A stretch of 64,000 bases of DNA from Sphingobacteriales bacterium (GTDB taxonomy: Bacteria; Bacteroidota; Bacteroidia; Chitinophagales; JADIYW01): the NCBI GenBank assembly GCA_016719635.1, contig JADJYT010000004.1, positions 248,001 to 312,000 of the forward strand. Reading direction: 5' to 3'. This document shows, piece by piece, positions 17,855 through 27,102 of the stretch. Each line of letters begins with the position of its first letter. The first letter of the stretch is position 1. The translations under genes were made by a program, and so were the position numbers. Under the pieces are notes generated by a model. That model searched no databases and was not told the DNA's origin. It saw only the letters and a list, made by a program, of their open reading frames with translations.

Positions 17855-19117
17855 ATGTTCCAGTTTTTCAGGGTATTGAGTGAAACGTTTAAATTGACCA
17901 TACAACAACTATGGTTGAATAAGCTGCGCACGTTTCTATCCCTATTCGGAATAACGGTGGGTATTTTCAGCATCATCGCTATTTTGACTGCGGTGGATGC
18001 CCTGAAAAACAATATCAATCAATCCATCAACAGCCTGGGAGATAATATTCTGTTTGTCAATAAATGGGCATGGACATTTGATGGCCCAAGCGATTATCCG
18101 TGGTGGAAATATTTCCAGCGTCCCAACATTAAATATGAGAATTACAAGTACGTACAGGCGAAATCAAAACTGGCCGAGTATGTCACTTTTGAAATCAACC
18201 CGAGACAGCCGCCGGAAGTGGCGTATAAAGATAAAAAGACGCACAAGGCACAGGTTTCTGCCGTAACGGATAATTACGGAAAAGTTTTTCAGCTGGATAT
18301 CGCACAGGGAAGATTCTTGTCCAATATGGAAATCAGCAATGGTATCAATGTGTGTGTGGTGGGAGGCGATATTGCCGATAAGCTCTTTAAAAACATCACC
18401 AACCCGATTGGCATGGAACTGAAGATGGATGGCCGGCGATTAACGGTGATTGGCGTAATAGCCCGGAAAGGGCAGGATTTGCTGGGTTTTAATTATGACA
18501 AGGCCGTGATCGTACCGCTGAATTTTTATGAACGTAATTTTTCATACGACATCAATCAGATTGATCAGACACTTGAAATACGCTCTAAACCCGGCGTTAT
18601 GCTGGATGAATTGAAACAGGAATTGATTGGCATTATGCGGGCTTCCAGAAAACTGAGACCGGCACAGGAGGATAATTTTTCCGTGAACCAGCTGAGCGTA
18701 ATTGCCAAAGGGTTTGACAGCCTGTTCGATTCGTTAGGATTGGTGAAATGGGTGATAGGCGCCTTTTCACTGATCGTTGGAGGATTTGGTATTGCCAATA
18801 TCATGTTTGTGAGTGTATCGGAACGCAAGGCTATCATTGGAATTAAAAAAGCACTGGGCGCTACGCGAAGTGAGATTTTGCTGGAATTTCTGCTGGAGGC
18901 AATCTTCCTTTGTATGATGGGTGCTATCGTCGGATTGTTGCTGGTATATGTGATGTGTTATTTTCTGACGGAGGCATCGGGTATGGAATTTACACTCAGT
19001 ATCATCAATGTGGCGGTTGCCTTTGGTATTTCATTTTTGCTTGGTATTTTATCCGGTATCATACCGGCTTACCTGGCTGCCACCATGGATCCGGTGGAGG
19101 CGATTCGCAGTAAATAA
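17855..19117 (+). CDS. ABC transporter permease, MacB/FtsX type
   Basis: A 420-residue MacB-like permease. It has an N-terminal helix within LWLNKLRTFLSLFGITVGIFSIIAIL and a large periplasmic MacB-PCD domain (about residues 50-290). Three C-terminal helices follow: VKWVIGAFSLIVGGFGIANIMFV, then LEFLLEAIFLCMMGAIVGLLLVYV, then FGISFLLGILSGIIPAYLAA. The signatures SVSERKAIIGIKKALGAT and PVEAIRSK are classic for this family. It would export lipoproteins, peptides or small molecules with an ATPase partner, but no ATPase or membrane-fusion gene is adjacent. It is apparently a single-gene unit. Confidence 0.93.
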   Translation: MFQFFRVLSETFKLTIQQLWLNKLRTFLSLFGITVGIFSIIAILTAVDALKNNINQSINSLGDNILFVNKWAWTFDGPSDYPWWKYFQRPNIKYENYKYVQAKSKLAEYVTFEINPRQPPEVAYKDKKTHKAQVSAVTDNYGKVFQLDIAQGRFLSNMEISNGINVCVVGGDIADKLFKNITNPIGMELKMDGRRLTVIGVIARKGQDLLGFNYDKAVIVPLNFYERNFSYDINQIDQTLEIRSKPGVMLDELKQELIGIMRASRKLRPAQEDNFSVNQLSVIAKGFDSLFDSLGLVKWVIGAFSLIVGGFGIANIMFVSVSERKAIIGIKKALGATRSEILLEFLLEAIFLCMMGAIVGLLLVYVMCYFLTEASGMEFTLSIINVAVAFGISFLLGILSGIIPAYLAATMDPVEAIRSK

Positions 19118-19347
19118 TCGTCAAGTCAACATATACGTAATCTTAACTGGGATAGTAGTAATGTTTGTTTCTGTTTTTATCGTATAAATTCCGACAGAAA
19201 AAGAGTATGAGAAATCAAAATAAACCCAATAACAGCAATGGGAAACTTTAAATTTTATACCTCAATATGAAACCGTAAATTGTATCTTTATACAGAATAT
19301 TTCTATCTAAAACTAGATAGTGTTATACCTGAATTCAGCTTTGAAGA

Positions 19348-19932
19348 ATGAAACTAACCTATCAACATATTTCAGATGTCTTTCGTCACTATTTGAGTGA
19401 TGCTTCAAATGAGTCTGACGCTCAGGATGAAATCGGCAAATTGTTACATGACTGCATAGCAACGAATACAAAACTTTGGAAACTGGAAGATGTGGCAAGA
19501 ATGCACCATTTGGGTTACGAATCTGTTGCCAAGACAAAGATGGAAATTGACATCGTTAATCATAAAAGGAATGAAACAATAAACATACTTGATTCATTTC
19601 TTGACAAACATCTTTGTAATGTTCAGCTTGAATCCAGCTCAAAATTCTATTCAGAAAGTCCGGGAATGTTAATTGACAGGCTTGCTATTTTATTCATTAA
19701 ACAGAATTTCATACGGCAATTGATTGATAAAATGGATGACAAGCTCCTAAGAATTGAATTTGCTGAAAAAGAACAGCTGTTAAATCAAAACATAACAGAC
19801 CTAGGCTTGTTCTTAGACCAATACTTTGACAGAATCAGAAACGGTGAAACTTTCTTTAAGATTTACAAGCCGCTCAAGATATATAATGACCAAAGAATAA
19901 TGAGATACATTAAATCAATGACCATAGATTGA
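19348..19932 (+). CDS. DUF4254 family protein
   Basis: A 194-residue soluble helical protein. It matches the DUF4254 pattern known from Bacteroidota: LWKLEDVARMHHLGYESVAKTKMEIDIVNHKRNETINILD, in which an LWxxED helix is followed by K..ID..N..RN. Near residues 109-120 it has SPGMLIDRLAILFIKQ, the 'tPGmmiDRLSIL' motif. These proteins often lie beside lipopolysaccharide glycosyltransferase genes, but here no sugar-transfer gene is nearby. Its coding sequence is visibly more AT-rich than that of its neighbours. The biochemical role is unknown. Confidence 0.8.
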   Translation: MKLTYQHISDVFRHYLSDASNESDAQDEIGKLLHDCIATNTKLWKLEDVARMHHLGYESVAKTKMEIDIVNHKRNETINILDSFLDKHLCNVQLESSSKFYSESPGMLIDRLAILFIKQNFIRQLIDKMDDKLLRIEFAEKEQLLNQNITDLGLFLDQYFDRIRNGETFFKIYKPLKIYNDQRIMRYIKSMTID

Positions 19933-19983
19933 ATTGACTGAGATACTACATCCTCGATTCGATTGCCTGATGGAATTTCTGAA

Positions 19984-21180
19984 CTATGCCAATTTCGCGA
20001 GTGCGTTCTTAACACGGGTGAAGGCTTCTTTTAAATTTTCTTCTGAAGCGGCATACGAAAAACGGATACATTCCGGTGCGCCGAAGCCGGTCCCGCTCAC
20101 AGCAGCCACATGTCCTTCGTGCAGTAAGTATAACGCTAAGTCATCGGCATCCCTGATGGCCTCGCCATTAAAGTCTTTGCCGAAATAGGCGCTTAAATCC
20201 GGGAATACATAAAAGGCTCCGGTAGGCACATTGCATTTCACATTCGGAATGTCTTTCAGCATATCCAATACCAGGTCTCTTCTTTTTCTGAATGCTTCAC
20301 GCATATCGTATGTTGGCTGCTGGTCGCCCAGCAAGGCTGTAATCGTCGCATGCTGTGCCACCGAGTTCGTACCGGAAGTGATCTGTCCCTGTAGCTTATC
20401 ACAAGCTTTAGCAATAGAAGCAGGTGCTGCCATATATCCGATTCTCCATCCCGTCATCGCGTAGCCTTTTGCCTGTCCGTTCACGACGATTGTTCGGTCT
20501 TTCATGGAAGGGAATTCCGCAATGGAAACGTGTTTTCCGGTATAGTTGATATGCTCGTAAATTTCATCGGAAATAACATAGACATGCGGATGTCTTTCCA
20601 ACACCTGAACAAAGCTTTCCAGTTCCTCTTTGGTATAAACAGAGCCGGTAGGGTTGCTTGGGGAAGAATAGACTAAGAATTTTGTTTTGGGGGTGATCGC
20701 AGCTTCCAGTTGTGCTGCTGTCATTTTGAAATCGGCGTCTACCGATGTCGGGATATATACCGGAACGGCATTGCACAATTTTACCTGTTCCGGATAAGAC
20801 ACCCAGAAAGGAGCGGGAATGATGACTTCATCGCCTTCGTTTAAGAAGGAAATGAAAATGTTGGCCAAGGATTGTTTGGCACCCGTGGAAACTACAATAT
20901 TTTCCGGCTTGTACTCCAGTTGATTATCGCGTTTCAGTTTTTCACAGATGGCCTGTCTTAAATCCAGGTAACCGGAGATAGGAGAATAAGAATCGTATTT
21001 GCCGCTGTCGATAGCCTTTTTGGCGGCTTCCTTGATATGCTGGGGCGTGTTAAAGTCAGGTTCGCCCAATGACAAACTGATGACGTTTACGCCTTTGGCG
21101 GATAATTCTCTGCTGAGTTGAGCCATTTTGATGGTTGCGGATTCAGATACTCTGTTGAGTGTGTCGGAAGTTGGTAGCAT
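19984..21180 (-). CDS. pyridoxal-phosphate aminotransferase, class I (aspartate aminotransferase type)
   Basis: A 398-residue fold-type I PLP enzyme of the Ib subgroup. Key elements are SLGEPDFNTPQHIKEAA near the N-terminus, YSPISGYLDLRQAI, SSPSNPTGSVYTKEE, VISDEIYEHINY and the lysine region NGQAKGYAMTGWRIGY, where K should bind PLP. The substrate-carboxylate arginine lies in APECIRFSYAAS near the end. It most likely transfers amino groups between aspartate or aromatic amino acids and 2-oxoglutarate. Exact specificity cannot be read from the sequence. A TACTTTTG promoter element lies upstream at 21207-21200. Confidence 0.94.
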   Translation of the reverse strand: MLPTSDTLNRVSESATIKMAQLSRELSAKGVNVISLSLGEPDFNTPQHIKEAAKKAIDSGKYDSYSPISGYLDLRQAICEKLKRDNQLEYKPENIVVSTGAKQSLANIFISFLNEGDEVIIPAPFWVSYPEQVKLCNAVPVYIPTSVDADFKMTAAQLEAAITPKTKFLVYSSPSNPTGSVYTKEELESFVQVLERHPHVYVISDEIYEHINYTGKHVSIAEFPSMKDRTIVVNGQAKGYAMTGWRIGYMAAPASIAKACDKLQGQITSGTNSVAQHATITALLGDQQPTYDMREAFRKRRDLVLDMLKDIPNVKCNVPTGAFYVFPDLSAYFGKDFNGEAIRDADDLALYLLHEGHVAAVSGTGFGAPECIRFSYAASEENLKEAFTRVKNALAKLA

Positions 21181-21199
21181 ATTGTCTGTTTTCTAAAAG

Positions 21200-21207
21200 C
21201 AAAAGTA
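21200..21207 (-). promoter_or_regulatory. aminotransferase promoter, -7 element
   Basis: The minus strand reads TACTTTTG, an exact TAnnTTTG match, 20 bases upstream of the ATG at 21180. No TTTG is seen at the usual -33 distance. Confidence 0.5.
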
Positions 21208-21277
21208 GCCAAATGGAGGACAGAAATTATTGTACAATATGTTATGTTTAAATAAAGAGTTGATTTAAATTCGGTAC

Positions 21278-21691
21278 ATGATTGCTCAGTTTTCTGTTAC
21301 ATTGCCTGCTTATTCAAGAGGGTTCCACCTCATCACCCGGGAGGTATTGCATTCCATTCCTGCATTACCGAAAACGGGTATCCTGCATGTTTTTATTCAG
21401 CATACCTCTGCTGCACTGATCGTAAATGAAAATGCGGACAGCGATGTCAGAATGGATCTTGGCAACTGGATGAATCGGGCTGTAAAGGAGAATGAACCTT
21501 ATTACAGCCATACGCTGGAAGGAGCCGATGATATGCCGGCGCATATTAAGTCATCGCTCATGGGGAGTTCCGTTTCCATTCCCATTACAAGTTATCGGCT
21601 GAACTTAGGAACATGGCAGGGAATTTATCTGTGTGAATTCAGAAACAACGGTGGGAGAAGAAATTTGATTGTGACAATATACGGGGAATAA
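21278..21691 (+). CDS. yjbQ: YjbQ family protein (UPF0047)
   Basis: A 137-residue protein of the YjbQ/UPF0047 family. It has the conserved IQHTSAALIVNENADSDVRMDLGNWMNR segment and HTLEGADDMPAHIKSSLMGSSVSIPI near the middle. The conserved end is GTWQGIYLCEFRNNGGRRNLIVTIYGE. Family members show weak thiamin phosphate synthase activity in E. coli complementation, but the physiological role is uncertain. It faces the downstream NlpC/P60 gene, with a shared hairpin between them. Confidence 0.95.
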   Translation: MIAQFSVTLPAYSRGFHLITREVLHSIPALPKTGILHVFIQHTSAALIVNENADSDVRMDLGNWMNRAVKENEPYYSHTLEGADDMPAHIKSSLMGSSVSIPITSYRLNLGTWQGIYLCEFRNNGGRRNLIVTIYGE

Positions 21692-21715
21692 AAAAAACGC
21701 CCTTATGGGTGTTTA
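21692..21715. terminator. bidirectional terminator between yjbQ and the NlpC/P60 gene
   Basis: AAACGCCC-TTAT-GGGTGTTT forms an 8-base stem with one G-T pair, directly after the yjbQ stop. Flanking A and T tracts make it usable from both strands of these convergent genes. Confidence 0.6.
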
Positions 21716-21728
21716 GAATGCTGTTGTT

Positions 21729-22265
21729 TTATTTGATTCTTCCGGCTCTGCAGTAACGTTTTTCCCAGTAAGAGTCGCTTAAATCACTGATGGTTACTCC
21801 CTGTGAGGAGGAAGAATGGGTGAACTTTCCGTTTTGGAGGTAAATGCCGACATGTGAAATGCCACCGCCCTGAACATTGAAGAACACTAAATCACCTTCT
21901 CTCAATTCTTCCCTGTCTACATACTCAGTCAGGTCGGCTAATTGCCGGGATGTGGCATAGGAGTCGGTGCAGGTTGCCTCATTCATTAATTTGTACACGT
22001 AGTTGGAGCAATCAATTCCTTTGTCTCCTTTACCACCATAGCGATAAGGCGTGTACAACCATTTGAAAATGTTCGCATACATTCCCAGGTCTGTGGCTTT
22101 GTTGATATTGACACCTACTTTTTGGAAAAAATAGGAGAATGCATCCAAATCTATGTTTTTCTGATCACAGATTTTTTCGAGAATGGAACAGAATCCTCCG
22201 CTGGCATAACTGTTATTCGTTAACAGTGTAGTAACCAATAATAAGGAAAGTGCTGCTTTTTTCAT
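21729..22265 (-). CDS. NlpC/P60 family cell-wall peptidase, exported
   Basis: A 178-residue C40 peptidase with a signal peptide (MKKAALSLLLVTTLLTNNSYA). The catalytic Cys lies in KGIDCSNYVYKLM, the catalytic His in GGGISHVGIYL and a further His in KFTHSSSSQGV. The family cuts D-Glu to diamino-acid bonds in peptidoglycan peptides. The domain covers most of the mature protein and no SH3 or other targeting domain is present. A YDR-like arrangement VDREELREGDLVFFNV before the active-site His is also typical. Convergent with yjbQ. Confidence 0.92.
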   Translation of the reverse strand: MKKAALSLLLVTTLLTNNSYASGGFCSILEKICDQKNIDLDAFSYFFQKVGVNINKATDLGMYANIFKWLYTPYRYGGKGDKGIDCSNYVYKLMNEATCTDSYATSRQLADLTEYVDREELREGDLVFFNVQGGGISHVGIYLQNGKFTHSSSSQGVTISDLSDSYWEKRYCRAGRIK

Positions 22266-22345
22266 TATTGTAAAAATAGAAAACTACCCTTAGGAATCCG
22301 AATATTTGCAATAATGTTGCAGGTTAAAAACTTGTTAAAAAAGCT

Positions 22346-24553
22346 CTAATTGATTATAATTTTATGATTTTCAATGATTTGATTTTTACTGACGATTTGC
22401 AGGCTGTAAAAGCCAGGGCTTAGGAAGGAGGTGTTTAGGGTGGTATGGTTGTTTAGAACCGGACTTTGAAAAACCATTTCACCCAATGTGTTGAAAATGC
22501 AGAAAGCAGCATGCTGATTATTCAGTTCCCGGTTCCATATGATATGCAGTAATCCTTGTACAGGGTTTGGATACAGGTATGCTTGGTTAACGGTATTTTC
22601 AGCGGTGTAGGATGTAACGGCATTTGTATAGTGTAAGGTATATTTTCCCATGGATAACCCCGGTAGTACAAGCGAGTCAAATTGAGTAAGGGTGTCGGGT
22701 AGTATTCTGTATCCGTTTTCATCCATGGTTTGATTGATATACTCACAGTTGGAAAAACCGGTGGACGTGAAATTATCCGCATCCGCTATATAACTGCTGC
22801 CCGATTCAATGAGCAATAACTGATTGCCTTTCCTGATGGAACGATTATAAAGTGGTAATGCATGCGGGAGCGTATCGGTATTGACAAATTGGATGTAGAT
22901 TTCTTTGGCAGCATCATTGACAAATGCGTCTGCTGTGATATTTGCATCCGTCTGCACAAATGCTGACTTTATTTTTTTAACGGTTTGATGGAGTGTATTG
23001 CTCCAGATAAAGAAAGGTTCAAACATGATCTGTTTTTGTGCGTAATATAAATGAGTGTCTGTGGTGTCATAACCGGACCGTACCAAAGGCCAGGGGTAAT
23101 AGGCACTGGCTAACAGGTGATACATCCACGTCTTTACCATATTCGGCCGCTGTTCATACAACTCAACCGATTTTCGAATGAAATGATAAATATATAAAGC
23201 GTGGAGGAAGGTTCCGGTGGCATAGGACTGGTCCGTAAAGTTCCACTCCGTTACCCATAACTGCTTGTGGTTTCCCGTATTGAAAACGGATTGAAGGCTA
23301 TAAGGCATGCTGTTGTTGCAATAAGCTTTTATATACAGTTCGGTTAGCTTGTTGATGATGTATTTGTCTTTCTTTTCAGGAATGGCAGCATAATCTTCAC
23401 AGGATATGAAATTCTGGAAATACAAATGTGGGATCAATGCACTTACATTCGGCTGTAATCCATAATAGGCATTCCAAAGGTCTTTTACCTTTCCTGTCAA
23501 TCCGTATGGTTTTATTAAAATGGGAAGATGATTGCTATCCGGTTGAAGATAACTGAGCCGAACGGCTGCCGGCACGCCGCAGGGCAGGTTGTAACGGGCT
23601 TTGATGCTGTCCGCATACAACGAAACAAGGATCCAGTTTTTTAATAAGCCTTCAAAGAAATTTCGTATCGGAAAATTAACCAGTGTGGTGGAGTCCGCCC
23701 GCGTGGTATTGGTAACACAATCGTATCCGGAGTAAGACAGGTCATCGTCATAGATGATATAATCTGCATCGGTTTCATTTCCGATTTCAACACCCTGCAC
23801 CGGTATGTCATATCTTTTCAGATATTCCAAAGCATCCAGATTTTCCTTAAACCGGCTGTAAAATCCGGGTGTACGTACCAGCTTATCTTTTATCCTCTTG
23901 AATAAACCGTTCTGTTGTATGTTGAAAACGGACAGTGCATAAAACCAGATATTGGTGCTGTCCAGATAAAAATCACCATTGGAGTTGAGGAATGCGTTAT
24001 TGTTATTGTTGTAAGTATTGATCAGGTATTGTATGGAATCGCTGAAAGGGATCAGGTCGCCTTTGTAAAAATGGGTATGTGAATTGAGCCTGAAATACAC
24101 ACCCACCTGTTTCCCGCTGCCTTGATAAGCCTGCACTTCGTCCTTAAAATATTCAATGATATTTTTATTGACCTTTCTGTCAAACCGTAAAAATAAATTT
24201 GCCCACGGATAACCGATTCTGCCGGGCGCGCAGTTGGTTTCACCGGTATCTATACCGTACCCATTTCCGTAAAAGTGATAGAAATTTCCAATCGTCCCGC
24301 CCGGAAAACGAAACAGCTTTATACCCAACGGCTTTGTTAAGGATAGTATAGTGTCACTGAAATGAGAGGAAATGACAGTACCCGCAGTGTCCCAGGCATA
24401 ATTTATCTGGTCATTCAGGCTCATGCTGCTGATGCCTGTGAAAATGCCTGGGTATGGGTCGTTCAGCACCGTTTGGGAAATATCCAGCGTATCGTTTGAA
24501 TACGCTTTAGAAGTTAAAAAGGTAAAAATTATACAGGCATACAACCATTTCAT
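22346..24553 (-). CDS. secreted glycosidase-like protein with T9SS sorting domain
   Basis: 735 residues with a signal peptide (MKWLYACIIFTFLTSKAYS). The body looks like a clan GH-A barrel: LGIKLFRFPGGTIGNFYHF, then VQGVEIGNETDAD (candidate acid/base Glu in GNE) and KQLWVTEWNFTDQS (candidate nucleophile Glu in TEW). This resembles arabinofuranosidase-type GH51 or GH39 proteins, but the family is not certain. The last 80 residues form a T9SS type A sorting domain (YLYPNPVQGLLHI ... LNTSFLSPGFYSLQI). It is therefore expected to be exported through the SprE/PorW-containing secretion system and attached to or released from the cell surface. Confidence 0.8.
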   Translation of the reverse strand: MKWLYACIIFTFLTSKAYSNDTLDISQTVLNDPYPGIFTGISSMSLNDQINYAWDTAGTVISSHFSDTILSLTKPLGIKLFRFPGGTIGNFYHFYGNGYGIDTGETNCAPGRIGYPWANLFLRFDRKVNKNIIEYFKDEVQAYQGSGKQVGVYFRLNSHTHFYKGDLIPFSDSIQYLINTYNNNNNAFLNSNGDFYLDSTNIWFYALSVFNIQQNGLFKRIKDKLVRTPGFYSRFKENLDALEYLKRYDIPVQGVEIGNETDADYIIYDDDLSYSGYDCVTNTTRADSTTLVNFPIRNFFEGLLKNWILVSLYADSIKARYNLPCGVPAAVRLSYLQPDSNHLPILIKPYGLTGKVKDLWNAYYGLQPNVSALIPHLYFQNFISCEDYAAIPEKKDKYIINKLTELYIKAYCNNSMPYSLQSVFNTGNHKQLWVTEWNFTDQSYATGTFLHALYIYHFIRKSVELYEQRPNMVKTWMYHLLASAYYPWPLVRSGYDTTDTHLYYAQKQIMFEPFFIWSNTLHQTVKKIKSAFVQTDANITADAFVNDAAKEIYIQFVNTDTLPHALPLYNRSIRKGNQLLLIESGSSYIADADNFTSTGFSNCEYINQTMDENGYRILPDTLTQFDSLVLPGLSMGKYTLHYTNAVTSYTAENTVNQAYLYPNPVQGLLHIIWNRELNNQHAAFCIFNTLGEMVFQSPVLNNHTTLNTSFLSPGFYSLQIVSKNQIIENHKIIIN

Positions 24554-24653
24554 TCTGCTAAAAATAAGAAATATTGCAGAAATAGGTTGATTTGAGTTAA
24601 AATCCGTTACGGCGAATTATAACTCCTTATTTTACAATTGTTAAATAATTATT

Positions 24654-24675
24654 AATCCAATGCATGCATTGGATT
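24654..24675. promoter_or_regulatory. 22-base perfect palindrome, putative MarR operator before the acyl-CoA dehydrogenase
   Basis: The segment is a perfect palindrome centred between 24664 and 24665, with core CCAATGCATGCATTGG. The same core appears at 27106-27117 and 53266-53279 with a one-base change in the centre. It lies just upstream of a -7-like element TAACTTTC (24684-24691), where a bound repressor would block the -33 region. The MarR gene at 26592-27050 is the obvious candidate regulator. Confidence 0.65.
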
Positions 24676-24712
24676 TTTAATGCTAACTTTCCTTCAACTA
24701 AAATTATCGGAC

Positions 24713-26518
24713 ATGGCAGCAGATGCAACAAAACTAATAGGAGGAAATTTTCTTTTCTCAGAAACCAACCCTAAAGACGTATTTATTCCGGAAGAATTTA
24801 CCGAAGAGCAGAAAATGATCTGGCAAATGGTACACGACTTTTGCCTCAAGGAAATACATGGATTGGGCATTGAACGGGTGGCGCAACTGGATGCGGAGAA
24901 AGACAAGGAGCTGCTGCTGGAATTATTTCATAAAGCTTCAGAATTAGGGATATGTGGTGTTTCCATTCCCGAAGAATACGGTGGTATGGGCCTGGATTTC
25001 AACACCGGTTTATTGTTTACGGAAGCACTGGCATTGGGTTTGTCCTTTGCGACGACCATCGGTGCGCAGGTGTCTATCGGTTCTTTGCCTATTGTGTTTT
25101 ACGGCACACACGAACAAAAAGAAAAATATCTGCCAAAGATTGCCGCCGGTGAATATGCCTGTTCGTATGCATTAACGGAACCGGGAGCCGGCTCTGATGC
25201 CAACTCGGGAAAAACCAATGCGGTGTTGAATGAAGCCGGGACACATTATTTGCTGAACGGACAAAAGATGTGGATTACCAACGGCGGTTTCGCGGATATC
25301 TTCATTGTCTTCGCCAAGATAGAAGATGATGAAAGATTATCAGCCTTTATAGTAGAGAAGGAATTTGGAGGCATTGAGATTGGAAAAGAAGAAAAGAAGA
25401 TGGGTATTAAAGCCTCTTCCACCGTGCAGCTGTTTTTCAACAATTGCCCGATTCCGAAAGAAAATTTACTGGGTGAGCGCGGAAAAGGATTCAACATGGC
25501 GTTGAATATCCTGAACAACGGACGTATTAAGATATGTGCCGGCGGTGTGGGCGGTATCAAATTCGGGGTAACCAAATCCGTGGAATATGCCACACAACGT
25601 ATCCAGTTTGATAAACCTATTTCTGATTTCGGCGCCATCAAATACAAGATAGGCCAGATGGCGATGCTCGCTTTTGTGAACGAATCCGCAGCCTACCGGG
25701 TGGGAGCGGAAGTGGATAAAAAATACCTGGAACTGAAAGCGAACGGCTCTTCCGAAAATGATGCGAAAATCAACTCCATGCGTGAGTATGCGATTGAGTG
25801 CGCCATCCTGAAAGTACAGGGTTCTGAGGCGGTGTGTTATGCTGCAGATGAAGCGATACAGGTACACGGTGGTATGGGGTATTCCATGGAAACCGGTGTG
25901 GAGATGGCGTATCGCGATGCGCGCATCACCAAGATTTATGAAGGCACGAATGAGATCAACCGCATGCTGAGTCTGGCGGAATTTTATAAAAGGGCTTTCC
26001 AGACCAAAGAGTTGAAATTAAATGATGCGATGAAAACGATACCGTTGGGCATTGCACAGAATTTCAATCCGTTTAACAGCGGGTTTCTGGCCACCGAGTC
26101 GGAAATCGTTTCCAACCTGAAGAGTGTCTTTATGATCATCACGGGAGCGGCAGGCCGAAAACTGAAAACCAAACTCGTGGATGAGCAGGAGATTGTGATG
26201 AACCTGGCGGATATCATGGCGGTGGCGTTCATGGCGGAATCCGCCCTGCTGCGTGTCAAAAAACTGAATGCCGATCCGAATGCCGACAAAGAAGCGTTGA
26301 AGACAAAAATTAAAATGCTTCAGTTATACATTTATGAAGGGCTGGATATCGCACGTAAATCGGCGGAGAATGCGATTGACAGCTATGCAGGCGGTGTGGA
26401 GAAATTTACCATCAAACGACTGGTGAACGGCTTGCTGAAAAGTTATGATATCAATCCGAAAGACACCCGCAGGGAAATTGCGGATGTGGCGATAGCTGCA
26501 GGTAAATATCCGTTCTGA
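24713..26518 (+). CDS. acyl-CoA dehydrogenase family protein (VLCAD-like length)
   Basis: An FAD-dependent acyl-CoA dehydrogenase of about 601 residues, longer than the usual 380 because of a C-terminal extension like that of very-long-chain enzymes. Motifs are CSYALTEPGAGSDANS, QKMWITNGGFADIF, VHGGMGYSMETGVEMAYRDARITKIYEGTNEINRML and an N-terminal helical domain. I prefer the ATG at 24713 (MAADATKLIGG) over 24680, because a -7-like TAACTTTC lies between the two. It introduces the 2,3 double bond in fatty acyl-CoA. A perfect palindromic operator candidate sits just upstream, and a MarR gene lies convergently downstream across a shared terminator. Confidence 0.93.
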   Translation: MAADATKLIGGNFLFSETNPKDVFIPEEFTEEQKMIWQMVHDFCLKEIHGLGIERVAQLDAEKDKELLLELFHKASELGICGVSIPEEYGGMGLDFNTGLLFTEALALGLSFATTIGAQVSIGSLPIVFYGTHEQKEKYLPKIAAGEYACSYALTEPGAGSDANSGKTNAVLNEAGTHYLLNGQKMWITNGGFADIFIVFAKIEDDERLSAFIVEKEFGGIEIGKEEKKMGIKASSTVQLFFNNCPIPKENLLGERGKGFNMALNILNNGRIKICAGGVGGIKFGVTKSVEYATQRIQFDKPISDFGAIKYKIGQMAMLAFVNESAAYRVGAEVDKKYLELKANGSSENDAKINSMREYAIECAILKVQGSEAVCYAADEAIQVHGGMGYSMETGVEMAYRDARITKIYEGTNEINRMLSLAEFYKRAFQTKELKLNDAMKTIPLGIAQNFNPFNSGFLATESEIVSNLKSVFMIITGAAGRKLKTKLVDEQEIVMNLADIMAVAFMAESALLRVKKLNADPNADKEALKTKIKMLQLYIYEGLDIARKSAENAIDSYAGGVEKFTIKRLVNGLLKSYDINPKDTRREIADVAIAAGKYPF

Positions 26519-26522
26519 TAAA

Positions 26523-26551
26523 AGGTCATTGCGAGTGCAGTGCAGCAATCT
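26523..26551. repeat. dispersed short repeat TCATTGCGAG...GCAATC
   Basis: GTCATTGCGAGTGCAGTGCAGCAATC lies right after the dehydrogenase stop; the sequence here contains ATTGC and GCAAT arms. A relative (TCATTGTGAGGTACGAAGCAATC) lies at 47810-47832. Short repeats of this form occur between genes in many bacterial genomes. Confidence 0.5.
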
Positions 26552-26560
26552 GTAAAATGA

Positions 26561-26592
26561 AAAAAGGCCTTATGGTTTTGTAAGGTCTTTTT
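26561..26592. terminator. bidirectional terminator between acyl-CoA dehydrogenase and MarR genes
   Basis: AAAAAGGCCTTA (26561-26572) pairs with TAAGGTCTTTTT (26581-26592), with one G-T pair and an 8-base loop. A and T tails on the two sides serve both convergent transcripts. The right arm touches the MarR stop codon. Confidence 0.7.
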
Positions 26593-27050
26593 TATTTCTC
26601 CAGTTCCTTTCCGAAAGTTTCCAGGGATGCATAAACCTGTTCCATCACTTCGCTGAACGCTTTGAGCTGTTTGGGTGAAAGATTTTCGGTAATGCTTTTT
26701 TCCAGGTCAAAGACCGTTTTCAAGGCAATCTTTCTCAGTTTTTTTCCTTCCGGCGTCAGGAATACCAATACTTTGCGCTGGTCATTTTCATCCGGTTTTC
26801 TGGAAATAGCGCCGCTCTCTTCTAGGCTGTTCAAGGTTCTGGACAGACTGTTCGGCTCCATACCGATGCGGGGCGCAATCTTGGTCACCGGCACGCCGTC
26901 TTCTTCGTAGATGGCCATCAAAACAAATGCCATCGAAATGGTGCCGTTGTATAGATGTGCCTTGTCGTTAAATACTTTCACTATGTTCAGCCAGGAAGTA
27001 CGCAAATGGTATAGTACCATCTGACTGGCGGTCTGTTCAAACAAATCCAT
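26592..27050 (-). CDS. MarR family transcriptional regulator
   Basis: A 152-residue winged-helix protein. The DNA-binding region is GVPVTKIAPRIGMEPNSLSRTLNSLEESGAISRKPDENDQRKVLVFLTPEGKKL. The N-terminal and C-terminal helices form the usual dimer interface. MarR proteins generally repress nearby genes and release on binding a small ligand; several respond to acyl-CoAs or aromatic CoA esters. This gene lies between an acyl-CoA dehydrogenase and a divergent dehydratase/reductase pair. The palindrome AATGCAAGCATT lies 56 bases before its start, and copies precede two other acyl-CoA genes, so it is the probable regulator of all of them. Confidence 0.93.
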   Translation of the reverse strand: MDLFEQTASQMVLYHLRTSWLNIVKVFNDKAHLYNGTISMAFVLMAIYEEDGVPVTKIAPRIGMEPNSLSRTLNSLEESGAISRKPDENDQRKVLVFLTPEGKKLRKIALKTVFDLEKSITENLSPKQLKAFSEVMEQVYASLETFGKELEK

Positions 27051-27102
27051 GTGTTAAAAGTAAAAAATAAACCGGCATTTAGTATCTTGTAACAGGGAAA
27101 AA